Assembly (NCBI RefSeq): GCF_023343835.1 | Contig: NC_064435.1 | Location: forward strand, 58,239,634 to 58,303,633 | Source: Lagopus muta | Lineage: Eukaryota > Chordata > Aves > Galliformes > Phasianidae | DNA: 64,000 nt | Reading direction: 5' to 3' | Shown: positions 14,145 through 26,600 of the stretch, piece by piece | How positions within the stretch are numbered: position 1 is the stretch's first letter | How the letters are laid out: each line of letters opens with the position of its first letter | The notes under the pieces: generated by a model | Databases searched by the model: none | Seen by the model: the letters and a program-made list of their open reading frames with translations, nothing else | Told to the model about the DNA's origin: nothing | Position numbers and translations under genes: made by a program

Positions 14145-14816
14145 TTGTCAATTCATTTTTATGTTAAGCACTAATTTTACTGGAAGTGAACAATATTTTG
14201 CAGAACAGAGCTTCCATTACTCTATGGAGACGGTCTGTCTTCAATCAGTGTTATCTAAGTAATGGTGTGTTGCTAGGAAACATGAAAAACAATGCAGGCT
14301 GTCCCAGTACCTTCTCTCATATTTATCACACAAAAACATCATTTCTCACTGTGCTTCTGTTTCTGAGTGGAAGACACAGAGTCTATAGGATTGTTTAGAT
14401 ATGATTTTGCCATAGATATGCTTGTAGGACTACAGTGCATAACATAAGTATGTTGAGCTCTCTGTATTTTAAAAATATTGAGATGTACTTTCTAGGCATC
14501 CTGCCTTCCTCTGGCCTGTGCAGGTGCATCTGTTTGTATGATATCTCCAACAAAACTGTCTGTGTGTGACAAATACCCAGCACACATACCCTGACTTCAT
14601 GTGTATTTATTTAGATACTTATTTAGCCTAAACTTCTGCTTAAAAGAGCATCATTCTGATGTCAATTTTGAGCATGAGCAACAGTGGGCTCCTGCAAACT
14701 TTGGGAAGATGAAATAACCTTACTGCCCAGAACTGAAAATTGGATTTCCTATTTATTATTTCTGAAGAAGATGGTTTCTGTCCTCGCTCAGTCGAGTTAC
14801 AGAGCTCTCACAGTTT

Positions 14817-14879
14817 CTTGTAGCAACAGTGTATCTTGTAGCAACAGTGTATCTTGTAGCAACAGTGTATCTTGTAGCA
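14817..14879. repeat. 18-bp minisatellite, 3.5 copies
   Basis: The unit CTTGTAGCAACAGTGTAT is repeated three times perfectly and then partially. The repeats carry no base difference, so the expansion is recent. Confidence 0.92.
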
Positions 14880-16310
14880 TCAGAATCGTTTTCTTTATTG
14901 TGTTCAACATACATCTTATATACCATTCACTTGCAAGCCAGGAATTCCTCTCCCTCTAATCAGTTGATTGGTCTAGCTTCTCCCAAAACACAGTGATAAA
15001 GGATGAAGGGTTTCTTAAGTGTGATAAGATTAACAATGGATACAAACAGAACCTCCTGTTTACCCTTAGATGCAAACAGATACCATTTGCTCTCTGTCTT
15101 ACACTCCAGACTCCCAAGGTTTCACACTGATAGGGTCTATCAAGGAGTTTGATAAACTCTTTGCTGACTTGCTCACGGTTACATCTTCCCCCACAGGTTT
15201 CTGCTTTAATTTACAAAATTTTAAACTATAAATTCTCTAGCATCTCTCTCAAATTCAGAATGGCTAAGTAAGCAGAAAAGAGAATAATCTGCATAAGTCA
15301 GACACAGCAATGTTCTAAACACGCAGCAGGGGAAAAAGTGCCTGAACAATATTTCTGAGGGATAAATCACTTGCACAACTCCTTTGCCTATTTTAAGCCA
15401 GAAGATTTCTGTGTGCATTTGTATGTGGCCAAAAACTGGGTCCATATGGATGACCTCCCAGACACCTCTCTGCTGTTCAATGACTTCCAGCATCCTTTCA
15501 GTTGTGTACAGAGGAAATCCATCACTTTCCACTTGCCAACGAGGACCGTAAAATGTTATGGCATGTACTTAATTTCCACAGTTGCAGAAGTCTAACCATT
15601 ACAAATGTCTAAATACTAATGAATACTGATGCTACATTTTGGAGAGTTCAGGGACAGTTTATTCATACTAGCACTAGAAAATGTAAATTGGGTCTCATGC
15701 CAGAAGAGCATTTGGAGTATAGGGGAACTCATCTTGAGTGTAAGACACATATAAGCCCTCAATATTGCTCAGAATAGCAACTGAGTTAGAAGAGCCCTGT
15801 GGAATATCCATTTGTAGTGTCCAAGATGATTCCATTAACCTCCACTTTCTTCCTTAATTAGTCTAACTAGCATATGTCTGACTTAAAGGCTGGGAGATGT
15901 ATCAAAGTTTGTGTATGACGGTGGTTTCTCCAGTTTTGCTGTTGTCATAATCCAAATGAAAAGATATTAATGAGAATTTTATAGTGATTATCAAGAGAAG
16001 TCTGTGCAATTCTTACTACCAGCAAATTTACTGGTATAATATATAAAATATATAAAAAAATAATTGAAAGCCACTGCTTTACTCAAAATCAAACTGACAC
16101 ATCAAATTTAATGTAACTGCATAGAGAAGCAAAAGTATATGTCATCCTATTAATAAATGAGTATTAAATGTGTAATGAGTGTAAATAAAAGTATTTTATG
16201 TTTTGATTCAGCTAGGTGTTTAAACCTAATTCTTAGTAAAAGTGGTTGTCTTGTTTTATTGGATTCACAGGTAAAGCTCCGTCTTTGACACATACAATGG
16301 AGTTCTTTTA

Positions 16311-16527
16311 TAGAATCACAGAATGTTTTGGGTTGGAAGGATCCTCAAAGCCCACCCAGCTCCACCCCCTGCCATGTGCAGGGCTGCCCCCCACCAGCTC
16401 AGCTGCCCAGGGCCCCATCCAACCTGGCCTTGAGCTCATCCAGGGATGGGGCACCACAGCTTCTCTGGGCAGCTGTGCCAGCACCTCACCGCTCTCTGAG
16501 CAAAGAATTTCTTCCTGGCATCTAACA
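16311..16527 (-). mobile_element. CR1 LINE 3' fragment
   Basis: Antisense CR1 beginning TAGAATCACAGAATG, followed by GGGTTGGAAGGATCCTCAAA and the CACCAGCTCAGCTGCCCAGG block. Confidence 0.9.
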
Positions 16528-18117
16528 TAAATGATAGCAAATTCCTCTGAATATATAGATATTACATTACATAGCTTAGTATGCTAATTTTGAAATAGTT
16601 AGAAAGGCTTGTTCAATGCTTGATTCAGAGAAATAATCCTCCTCTAGCAATATCCAATATTTCCTCATTTTAAATATGTATACTCATATTACTCTTTTTG
16701 TACCACATCTTTCTTCTCATTAATGAAGTTTGACAATTTTTGTCAGGACAGAAAGAGAATTCATTATATTCAGTAATAGAAAACACATTTCTCATTTTTC
16801 TAGCAGTGAGCAGCTGCAATGAAACTGCCTGTACCGCTGTATCACCATTCTCTGCCTTTGTGGTTCTTAAGGTCACCCTCAAGGGTCTTCAATCTCATGT
16901 TCACAGCTTGGCACCTGGTAATTTTCACAATCAGGAAATATAAAGAAGCTATATATTTTTACTCTAATAAGGAATTTTTTTCATTATTTATGAAGAAATA
17001 AATCTGTCAGGTTGAAAATATTGAAGTCAGAAGGTTCACTGTAATATATGCAGCAGTGTCAGTGCCAACTTTGTTTAGCAAACTTCGGAATGAAAATTTC
17101 TGCATGACAAAGAAACCACCTCTCTCCTTGAAAGAAAGTGTTGACATGTATGGGAAGTGGAACTTATATTTTGATAACAAATTGATTTTAAGAATAATTA
17201 ATGGTAAAAGAACGGAAGGTGCTCAGCGTTATTTTTTAATAGGTTACTCACTATTCCTGCTGTTGCCAATTTCAGAGGACTGTATTAGCTAAAATGAAGC
17301 AAGAAGTCACTTCCTCTATATGCAGAATGCCTAGAATTAGTAACTGAGGAAGAGCTAAAATAGCAATAATATAGAATTCAGTCAATTTCCTTAAGAATTT
17401 CTTCAAACACTTGCTTTGTTCTCTGTAGAGAGACGAGAGGAACTTCTTTGTATGCAGCTTCATTTCCACCAAATATATATTTCTTAATTTTTTTAAAATA
17501 AAGTCCAAATATTCTTATTTTAGTTAAAATTTTGCTATCAGTGGAAATAGAGAGTATTCTGAATATGAAGACATAACTAAAAGCCATAAAACTATTAGAT
17601 AAATGGTATGCTGAGAAGCAATCTACTTTTTATTTATTTATTTTACTACTCAAACCCTCCAAAGTTTTCATTTTTCATATGTGGTCATTAAAAAAATAGT
17701 TTTTTAATAAATAATAAATAATAAAATAGATGGAATTTGTTCCATCATTGTGGTAAATGTACGCAATGTAAACTGGTTCATAAAGTTAATGGCTAACTAC
17801 CATGTTGTCATAACAGATATGATCTGTGCTGTCTCATACCATCTAACCAGCTCAGACCCATCAGGACTTGCTTTCCCTCAGATCTTCTTACCAGTGCTGG
17901 GTCAGCACATTCAGAGTCATTCATAGCTATTGCAGGAAAGGGCAGAGGGTGTGAGATGCACTCTGTAATGGTGTTGCAGCAGAGGGAGCAGCAGTATTAA
18001 AAAGGAGTTTGCAATAATTAAGATTACTGTACTAATGAGGGAGACTGAGACAAAAAGAAATGCTTTGAGGACTGCTTTGCTCTTCCCATGTCAGACATTC
18101 TGATGAATGACCAATCT

Positions 18118-18765
18118 TGCTGAGCAGCCCATACCATTGCCTCACCACTCCTTCTGAGACTGAATGCTTTCTAATATCCAAGCTGAACCTCCTCTGGCTC
18201 AACTTGAGGCCATTTCCTCTTGTCCTATCACTGTTATCTGGGAGAAGAGATCAATTGCCATCTCACAACCACCTTCTTTCAGGTCATTGGAGAGGGCAGT
18301 AAGGTCTCCTCTGAGTCTCCTCTTCTCCAGGCTGACCAGTCCCAACTCCCTGAGCCATTCCCCATGAGACTTGTTCTCCAGACCTTTCACAACTTTGCTG
18401 CCCCTCTCTGAACACACTCCAGGGCTGTGCTTCTTGTAGTGAGGGGCCCCAAACTGAATGAAGTACTCAAGGTGTAACCTCACCAGTGTTGAGTACAGCT
18501 AATGACTTCCCTGCTCCTGCTGGATGCACTATTTCTGGTTCAAGCCAGGATCCTGTTGGCCTTCTTGGTTACCTGGACACTCTGCTGGCTCATGTTCATC
18601 TGAGTGTTGACCAACACTCCCAAGTCCTTCTCTTCTGCACAGCCTTCTAGCCACTCTGCCCCAAGTCTGTGTCACTGTCTGGGCTTGTTGTGACCAAAGT
18701 AGAGGACTTGGCACTTTGTCTTCTATCAAAACCCTAAGACTACTACTTAGCAAACCGAGTTGCAC
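18118..18765 (-). mobile_element. CR1 LINE fragment lacking its 3' terminus
   Basis: Antisense CR1 with the TCTTCTCCAGGCTGACCAGT and AACACACTCCAGGGCTGTGC signatures. The terminal octamer end is missing, so the copy is internally truncated or cut on its 3' side. Confidence 0.87.
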
Positions 18766-21487
18766 CCTCACTACTGTAATTCTGTAGTTCTGTAACTTGG
18801 TAGCAAACTGGCTGCACAAACAGCTAAATATGTAAGTACAGACCACATCACTAGATGTCCTCCTTCAACAACAATTCTTCTCTTTCTCAGTTAGCAAACT
18901 GGCACCATGCTCTGAAAAATGCCCTGGAATCAAGCACAGCACTGCAAGACCACCAGTTCAAATTCAAAGGCACAAAGAGTATTAGGCTGAATAACACTCT
19001 CAAGGCAGGTCAGAGATCTGCAGTTATGAAATAGGTTTTACAACACACAAATTTGGCCTAACTTCCCAGATTGTGCTGCCTGGATATAGACATATTCATA
19101 TCAAATATGAATTCCCATCATCAGAACTGGATACATGTTCATAATCAGCTAATTATGCATGCTCCTTGTGCACCACTTTAATGCTCAAAACTGCTTTTTA
19201 AATGCTGATTTCATACAATAAAATGTAGGTTGGACAGCATATATGGAAATCTCTGCTACCAAACTCATGAACCGACTACAGAGTAGATTTAAACCATGAG
19301 AATGGCTCTTCATTATGGTGCAGTGGTAGATCTGTCAGGCACCACAGATTTTAGTTTTGCAGCACACTCTTTAGTTTTATTATTATTTCAATGTATTCAA
19401 TCACTTAGCACATCCTTCACTTACAGATGCATAGATTCACATACTAAAGTAACAAACAAGTTCACATTGCATAAATCATTACTTGTTATAATTAGGGAAA
19501 GATATAAAACAACAGGAACAGAGTTATGTCGCCAGGTTATCAGATTGCCTTCCATGTTGGAGTATTTTAGAATCTTTTGTCTTGCTCATACTCTATCCAC
19601 TTCGCCTTTCAGCTACTGAGTGATTAATCAGAGAGCAGCTGTGGTCTTAAGTGCAGTCACCATTATCTTTACTTTTTTTCATAACTGTCAGATTCTTAGA
19701 TATTACTTCATGCTCGTAACACTCAGCAATAGTTAAAACAAGAACTTGGTTTTCTTCTGCTTACTCTTCATGTTTTAGAACAAAATCTATCAGAACAAAA
19801 TTATTTTTAGCACCAAAGTCTTCCAACTATGCTTCACACATTTCAAACCAAACATAGAACGTGATGGGAATGTAGGGAGAAGTATATCCTAAATTTTAGT
19901 GAAGATCAAAGAGCATTGATTTTGTTTCTCACTAGCTGTAGTTTCAAATTATTTTTTATGAAAGAATATTTAAAATAAGGAGTAAAATGCTGCTGGTACC
20001 TGCTGTCACTCTATCATTTTCTTGGGAACAATGCGTATCTCAGAAGGCATATGAAAAATGTATTGGTAATTAATCACATTGCCCCTTCAATGACAGCTGT
20101 CCCATTCTCTGTGTGATATAGGGAGGTTGGAGGCATCTGCTGGAATCCTTTGAGGCAAAGGCTGGTGACTCTGGATGTGCCTCTGGGAGCATCACTGTTG
20201 CTGATGTTCATTGTCAGAGCTGTGTTTTCCTCTACCTGGAGCTGCAGCAGAGTGGATGCAGAAGAACAGAAAAATTGTAAAGGGCTTTCTGAAAGACCCT
20301 TTTCTGCTCCATCACCCAGCAACCTTCTTGGCTTGGTTCCCCAGGCAACTATGCTCTGTCCATGGGTCTCCCTGCCCATTAGTCACGGAACTGGGCTGAA
20401 GCAGCCTGTAAGTGACTGATATTTTTTTGTTCAGGCATATTTATTGTCTTAAAATGAAGTTATTTCTATAATTTATTTGGGTCAGAGTCTCTATCTCCCT
20501 CTCACGATGCAAAATTGAAAACCGCTTTAGGTGGTATGCATGCTCATTTTGTTGGTTTTGCCATCTCATTCATCAGCTCGAAAATCAGTCAGTTAATTTT
20601 CTTGCCTTCTGCCTGTTGCTGCTTAGAAGAATCACAAAGCACTTTTTTCCAAAACATCAGGTCTGCAGTGTAATAGCTCTGAACAACATATTTGCTGAAA
20701 ATTGGAGCTGAATAGTATTGAAAAATGTAAAAAAATATATATATGGCTGTTTGATTTATTTTGCTATTTTTTATCCTGTTGAGAAATGACAGTGCATTTA
20801 TAAAGTCAAGCTACGTTTACTGGTCAAGGAAATGGAGTAGTTTGACCGTGAAATCCCTTACATGAAACACTGCCCTGAGAGCAATTTTTTCTTTCATATG
20901 TTTTGTATTTTGGATCACATTTCTTATTTAATTTTAGAATGCTCTAAGAACATGTTGTCTACACATTTGTTATTTGAGCTGACATTGCATCTTGAAGCTG
21001 GACAGAAAAAAATGTGGATAATTAGCTAGTTTATGGGGGTGAAAAAAAGATCTTTGAGAAAAAGGATAACTGTTGAAAATTCCATTTGAATTCAGAGTTT
21101 TTCAGTTCAAATGGAAAATAATGTTTGGGGTTTTTTTTAATTTATAAATATAACTTTTTAAAATTACTTTACACACCCTTGTTGCTTTTCATATCGTGTT
21201 TAAAAACATACATTCACTGACAGTTTTTACACTTCCACTTGAATATCTAGGAATTTCTCTAAATAGACTCTCCCCTCCCTTTTTTCCTTAATATCTAACT
21301 CGGTCTACTACACAGGCAGTACTAGTTAATGCTAGGTCCAGGGACTTTCTAGGAATCTCAGTGTTTCATAGTTCCTAGACTTTGCTAGTCTGATATTCAT
21401 GCTTTTATTTAGGAAAGAATTCATTCTGAATTCAAAAGAGTTCTTTCTAAAATTAAAGGATGCATAATAATCACCAGCACATTAAAA
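18766..21487. other. Non-coding DNA, one GC-richer block
   Basis: No gene recognised. 20130-20420 is GC-richer than its flanks and open on both strands for about 90-100 codons, but neither translation resembles a known protein. Confidence 0.45.
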
Positions 21488-21629
21488 ATGCACTGGAAGT
21501 GTTCAAGAACTGTGTGGACGTGGCACTGAGGGACGTGGTTTAGTGGGCAATATTGGTGGTAGGTGGATGGTTGGACTAGACGATCTTAGAGATCTTTTCC
21601 AGCCCCACTGATTCTATGATTCTGTAACA
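21488..21629 (+). mobile_element. CR1 LINE short 3' fragment
   Basis: Sense CR1 3' end (GGTTGGACTAGACGATCTTA ... GATTCTATGATTCTG), about 140 bp, directly followed by the LTR-like block. Confidence 0.9.
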
Positions 21630-22004
21630 GCATCCAAAACATCAGCAGTCATTTAACCACCATGGTGGATGTATGGGAACAGCTGAATCACAGCCTGAAC
21701 CTCTGATTGATCACCTGAGGCAAGCAATGAGTCAGCCCTGGGAGCACAGGTGAAGGCAATTCACCTGTGCTGCTGGAAGGTGTGGAGCCTGGCTCCACCT
21801 CTCCTAGACCCATTTAAGAGCTGATTGTGAGAGGGGAAGAATTTCTAGAAGAGAAGAAGAAGATCTTCAGAAGAAACTCCTTCGGAGTTTCCTAAGACTG
21901 GGATAAGGGTAAGCACTCTATTTATCCTTTTTCTTGGTGTAATAACCTGCCTAGCCAAACTCTCTGGTTTATTTCATAATTATAACATCTGTGTATTCAT
22001 CAAT
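21630..22004 (+). mobile_element. LTR-like block between two CR1 tails
   Basis: This 375-bp stretch is compositionally unlike its surroundings. It holds a perfect 11-bp inverted repeat with a 5-base loop (21744-21770), a TATA-like CCATTTAAGAGC about 50 bp later, and a purine-rich R/U5-like segment. Its layout resembles a solo LTR, but I could not match it to a named avian family or find clear target-site duplications, so this is tentative. Confidence 0.35.
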
Positions 22005-22007
22005 TAT

Positions 22008-22077
22008 ACAGTGGGGATGGGATGGTGATTGGATTAGGTGATCTTAGTGGTCTTTTCTAACCTTAAAGATTCTGTGT
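22008..22077 (+). mobile_element. CR1 LINE 3' terminus, very short
   Basis: About 70 bp of sense CR1 end (GGTGATTGGATTAGGTGATC to AAGATTCTGTG). Confidence 0.8.
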
Positions 22078-22894
22078 TTTTAAATGGGAAAGTGACTAGA
22101 ACAGCTGAAGTGAAGAGTATGTGCTGTTTGCTTCTCCAGGTAAATACTCTCATCTCAGATAAGCATGAGGGGATTTGTTTACAACTCCATTTCAGAAGAA
22201 TAATATCTGTTCTTAAGTAAAATTTGCATGTGGAAACCATACAGCAAAACTCATTTAACAAGTGGAAGACTTGGGAAATAATGAGACAATACATTGAAAT
22301 TATACTGATGGAGTGGGGATACAGAATGTATTCTACATTTCAGTTCAGTATACATTCTAACATGTTGATATTTGGGTGATTCTGATGAGTAAACAAAACT
22401 TTTTCTTAATTAACTTTAAAGTCGGTGTTTTTGCTTCCTTTAAGCTGCAAGGTACTGATGCAACAGTACTGGAATGGCTGAGAGTACCAGCCATTCTAGG
22501 GACATTCATATTTCATCATGCAAGTTTTACCATTAATGATTTCACTGTACTGAAGTAGTGATGAGAATCATCTGACTAAGTCCTAAGTTTAGAATCCTCT
22601 GTATGCTAACTACTCAGTGATGAGGATATTTTGTCTGGGGAGCAATAAGCAGATCATAAATATCAGTGCTGGAAGTGATGTTACTACATGCATACACCAG
22701 AAGCTCACTCAACTGAACAATCATATCAACAATTGATGCTCATCTGGTCAAAATGGTCTGTTTTAATAGAGCCTTATGACTTTTTTGCCTGGGAAATTAT
22801 GCATAGTGGAGGGTATACTTTGATCGTAACTGTTTGCTATCTATGTTTGCTGGGAAAACAGCTGTTGTATGGACAGGCTAAAGTCTGCCCTTGA

Positions 22895-22915
22895 TTTTTT
22901 TTTTTTTTTTTTTTT
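22895..22915. repeat. Poly(T) run
   Basis: About 21 consecutive T. No obvious retroposed sequence is attached. Confidence 0.85.
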
Positions 22916-23307
22916 CCCTATGTGACTCTATGTATGTGAGTCCTACTTGAACTGAAGTGTTTTTTTAGTAAAGTGATGTTAAGGAAAAGAAAAATATGAA
23001 CTTAAGACTAATTTTTCTTAGAAAATATTTGATATTTATACAATTTAGATATTAGTGGATGCTAGGTAAGTGGGCAAAAACATTTAAATACTTTCCCTGT
23101 ATTTTTACAGGGACGTATTTGCAGAATCAAAACGCTGCAACATAACAGATGCATCTAATGTAGATTTTTCTGATTTCATAAATGCAAAAATCTCATTTTT
23201 TGGTTTCCCAAAAATCAGGGTGTCAGTAACACCCTATCTTGAAGCCCCTGGGAAGAACTTATTTTGCAATCATTGCTATCACACAACAAGTTATCATTAA
23301 ATTGCAC

Positions 23308-23650
23308 TCACAGAATGGTTTGGGCTGAAGGAGTTGTTAAAGACCATCTAGTTCAATCTGCCTTGCCATCAGCAGAGACCCCCTCCCACCAGCTCAGCTG
23401 CTCAGGGCCCCATCCAACCTGGCCTTGAGCACCTCCAGAGATGGAGCACCACAGCTTCTCTGCACAGCCGTGCCATTGCTTCACTGTTTTCTGTGGAAAG
23501 AGTTTCCTCCTAACATCTAATTTTTTTTTCTCCTTTACTTTAATGCCATTTCTCCTCATTCTATCATTCCTTGATATAGAGTCCCCCTCCAACTTTCCTT
23601 TGTGACCCCTTTTAGATACTTTCTATTAGTGCTCTGTCACTGGTAAAAAT
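23308..23650 (-). mobile_element. CR1 LINE 3' fragment
   Basis: Antisense CR1 beginning CACAGAATGGTTTGGGCTGA, with CACCAGCTCAGCTGCTCAGG and a decayed continuation. Confidence 0.88.
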
Positions 23651-26600
23651 GCAGTCCTGTCTTCATTCTGTTCACTGGAAGCTGTCTTTCACAGCAGAAG
23701 TAGTTTAATACAGTACCTTTGGCACCTGACATTGTGTGATCAGAAGCCATTTCACAAAGTATACTGCATAGAGTGTTTCATAAATGGCATGAACCCTGAG
23801 CATTTTTCATTTCAGAAGGCAGTAATTCAGAATGTAATTGGTGTGGTATTCACCCTTAAAGAAGGACCGTTTGAGATAATAGGACAGAGATGAATGAAGG
23901 AACTCAGTGACACCAAGTTCACAAGTGTCTTGTTAGTATACCTTTTCCAAGTATCAGTGTCCTGCAACTTAGACACTATATGCATTCTCCTTCCATGGCG
24001 GGATTTTTCTTTTTCCACTCTATTTTCTTACATTGTCATCTGAGCACATTGTAGTCATGCCCTAAATAATGTGACTTCATCACATGCTATGTCTGTGCAG
24101 TCAGAGGATGAGAAAGGATGAGAACATAACAATCAATGAAACCTGGTTTTGATCCAAATCTCAGTGACTTCAATGGTGCCAATATGTGCAGCACAAAGAC
24201 GTGGATGATATGAAAAGAAATAAAGACCATGTATTCAATTACATCTCATTGAAAAGAGATTCTATGGAGCAATTCTTCATTGTACTCTGCTGAATTTTAC
24301 TTGATGTACTTTAATTATAGTTTTATGTAATGGATATTGGAACCTAGAACCATAAGGCAGACTGAAGTAGTATCTATAAAGTTTTTTTTTTCTAGATGGA
24401 GTTCATGTCTTGTACAGGTCAGAAGCTCACTTCTTCCCCATTTTTCAGCAGGTAGAAAAAGTAATGATCACTGTTGAATTGTCTCCATTTACACAGCATT
24501 TTACCCTAGAATTATTTAATGTTTAGCAGTGGTGTCCAGCAGCTACCCTGACCTTGGCTGTTAGTTATATGCTGTTTGTAGGCTGGGGTGCTAAGGGAAA
24601 CCATCTGAGAATAGTAATAAAAGATCATCTAGAAGCATTACATGTGCCATCTATGCCTTTTTGAGATTTATTTTGATATTTATCCTTTTTCTCTATGATA
24701 CTAATTTGTGTAGTAATATTATGAGCCATTCTATGTATCAAAAATGAATACGGACAGCAGGACTAAAGCATCAACTTTTCTTATTTTTATTTTCAAAAGC
24801 AGTACAGCAGCTCTTGGTTCACAGTTGTTAACTTCTGTGCAAATTCTCGCAGTTTCATCTGTGATTTGAAGTCTTATTTCTTTTTTTGCTTTCTTTCTAT
24901 CCTCAAACATGCTTCAACATCTAAGCATCAGAATAAGCTATGGGATATGGCTGCTTTGCATGACAGACACCAGTGATCATCATCATCTTCATTTTTTTGT
25001 CTCCTCTCTCCATTATTTGCATTGGTTTCAATTGAGCATTTGTTACAATATGGAGAAGGATGGAAGGATAGTTGTTCTGCTGGTTGAAAGAGTAAGTTTG
25101 CTCATTTGGGCTGTTTTGCAAGCTTTTGAGAGTTCTCATTGGAATGTGAGAAAAGTATTGGTGCAGTATTTGTAAGTGTTGGTTACAGCAGTGGCGAAGA
25201 GTACAGAAGATTTTAGAGGACTGGTGCAAGATGCTTTGTTTCAGGTGAACTATCACCAACAAGCAGGTCCTTTTTTCTTTTACCTAGAAAAGGGATGGTT
25301 TTCATTTAGACAACTGTACTTTGTGGGGGGGAAAAAATAAAAGAAAATAAAAAAGAAAATCTGCAGGTCTCTGTAAGTTTGTGAAAGCCAGAAGGTAGCT
25401 ACACTCATAATGCTGAAGCACTTGTTCACATAATGGCAAACTAAGTAGAGGTACACAGTGAATAAGATCTGAAAAATAATTTTGAATGTCTCCATGGTAT
25501 TGCTGTTCTGAAATTGGATCTCCAAATGCTACAGATGTTGTTCACCTTCTCAGTGTGACTTGTCCTGGCCTTTGGAAACTGAGTATTTTAATACTGGTAA
25601 ATCAGCTATCTATATACCTACTTATCATTATTTCTCATACTGGAAGACTTCAACAAGCCTTTGTTGCATATCACATTTTAAGCTCTCTTTTAGCCTTCAA
25701 AATTATACTGATTAATTTGGTATATGTGATCAGAATAATTATTTCTTGCAATGCATGCTCACAGTTACATGGAATTTATCTTGCATGAAATCACTTCTAT
25801 AAAGACAGTAATAGTTGACACGTCCTTAGAGCGTGTCAGCAGTTAATCCACAAAATGATCAATGGAGAGAATGTCCCTTTTCCCTCTGGCCCTGGTCTAT
25901 TATGTGTTCCCATTAATTATGTTTAATTTTCTGCTGGCAATGCTCTCCTTAATGTAAGCCGGAGTTAGCATATCTTCACAGATTTATTAATGGGTATGTT
26001 CACTTATATTGTGCAGCAGAAGTATTTTATAATGCTCTAATCTGGACAGAAAGGTAATGCCTTCCCAATTAAAAAATTATGAGGAGTAATTTTCCCCTAT
26101 TACTTACCTGATAGGTCAAGTCACACAGTGAGAGGTATCTATCGTTCTTAAATTTTATCTAATCTCTTTCTTTGGAAGCTGCTCCTCTCCATGTCTGTTT
26201 GCAGACAGCTTCCTCTGCAGTTCTGACTGTATGTAGCTTCATTTTGTTCCTGTCCCAGGGGCTGCTTTGTGTAGAGCCTGACAGGCTCCCACCTCTTATA
26301 TGAAAGTGTGGCTCCAGGGAGTCCTTCTGACAGTTTTAAGGCTGCCTTCACAGTATGGTGTATTAAAAAAAAAAAAAAAACCTCAGGAAACTTAGTTATA
26401 TTTTAAAAACTTCTGCATAAATATCTTCTTAAATTTTGCAGCTTCCTTGAGGAGCCAGATGCTTCTGTCAAGACCAACTGCATACTAGGCTACTCTATTA
26501 CAAGCATGGATGGCAGGCCAAGAAAAATGATTTTTTTTTTTTCCCCATGAATTTTACACTCGTAAAGCAGTGTTTTAAGTATAGGCAGTTCTGTACCCTT

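Larger units (their letters stand above)
11589..16310. other. Intergenic or intronic DNA without recognised genes
   Basis: AT-rich. It holds one CR1 piece, the AAT microsatellite and the 18-bp minisatellite; nothing else is supported. Confidence 0.5.

Noticed and set aside
15221-15532. 103-codon minus-strand frame
   Set aside because: It looked faintly like a retroviral remnant, but no motif could be named and no LTRs flank it.
16020-16060. AT-only stretch as a possible TATA promoter
   Set aside because: It is low-complexity ATATAAAATATATAAA sequence in a gene-free region with no downstream exon.
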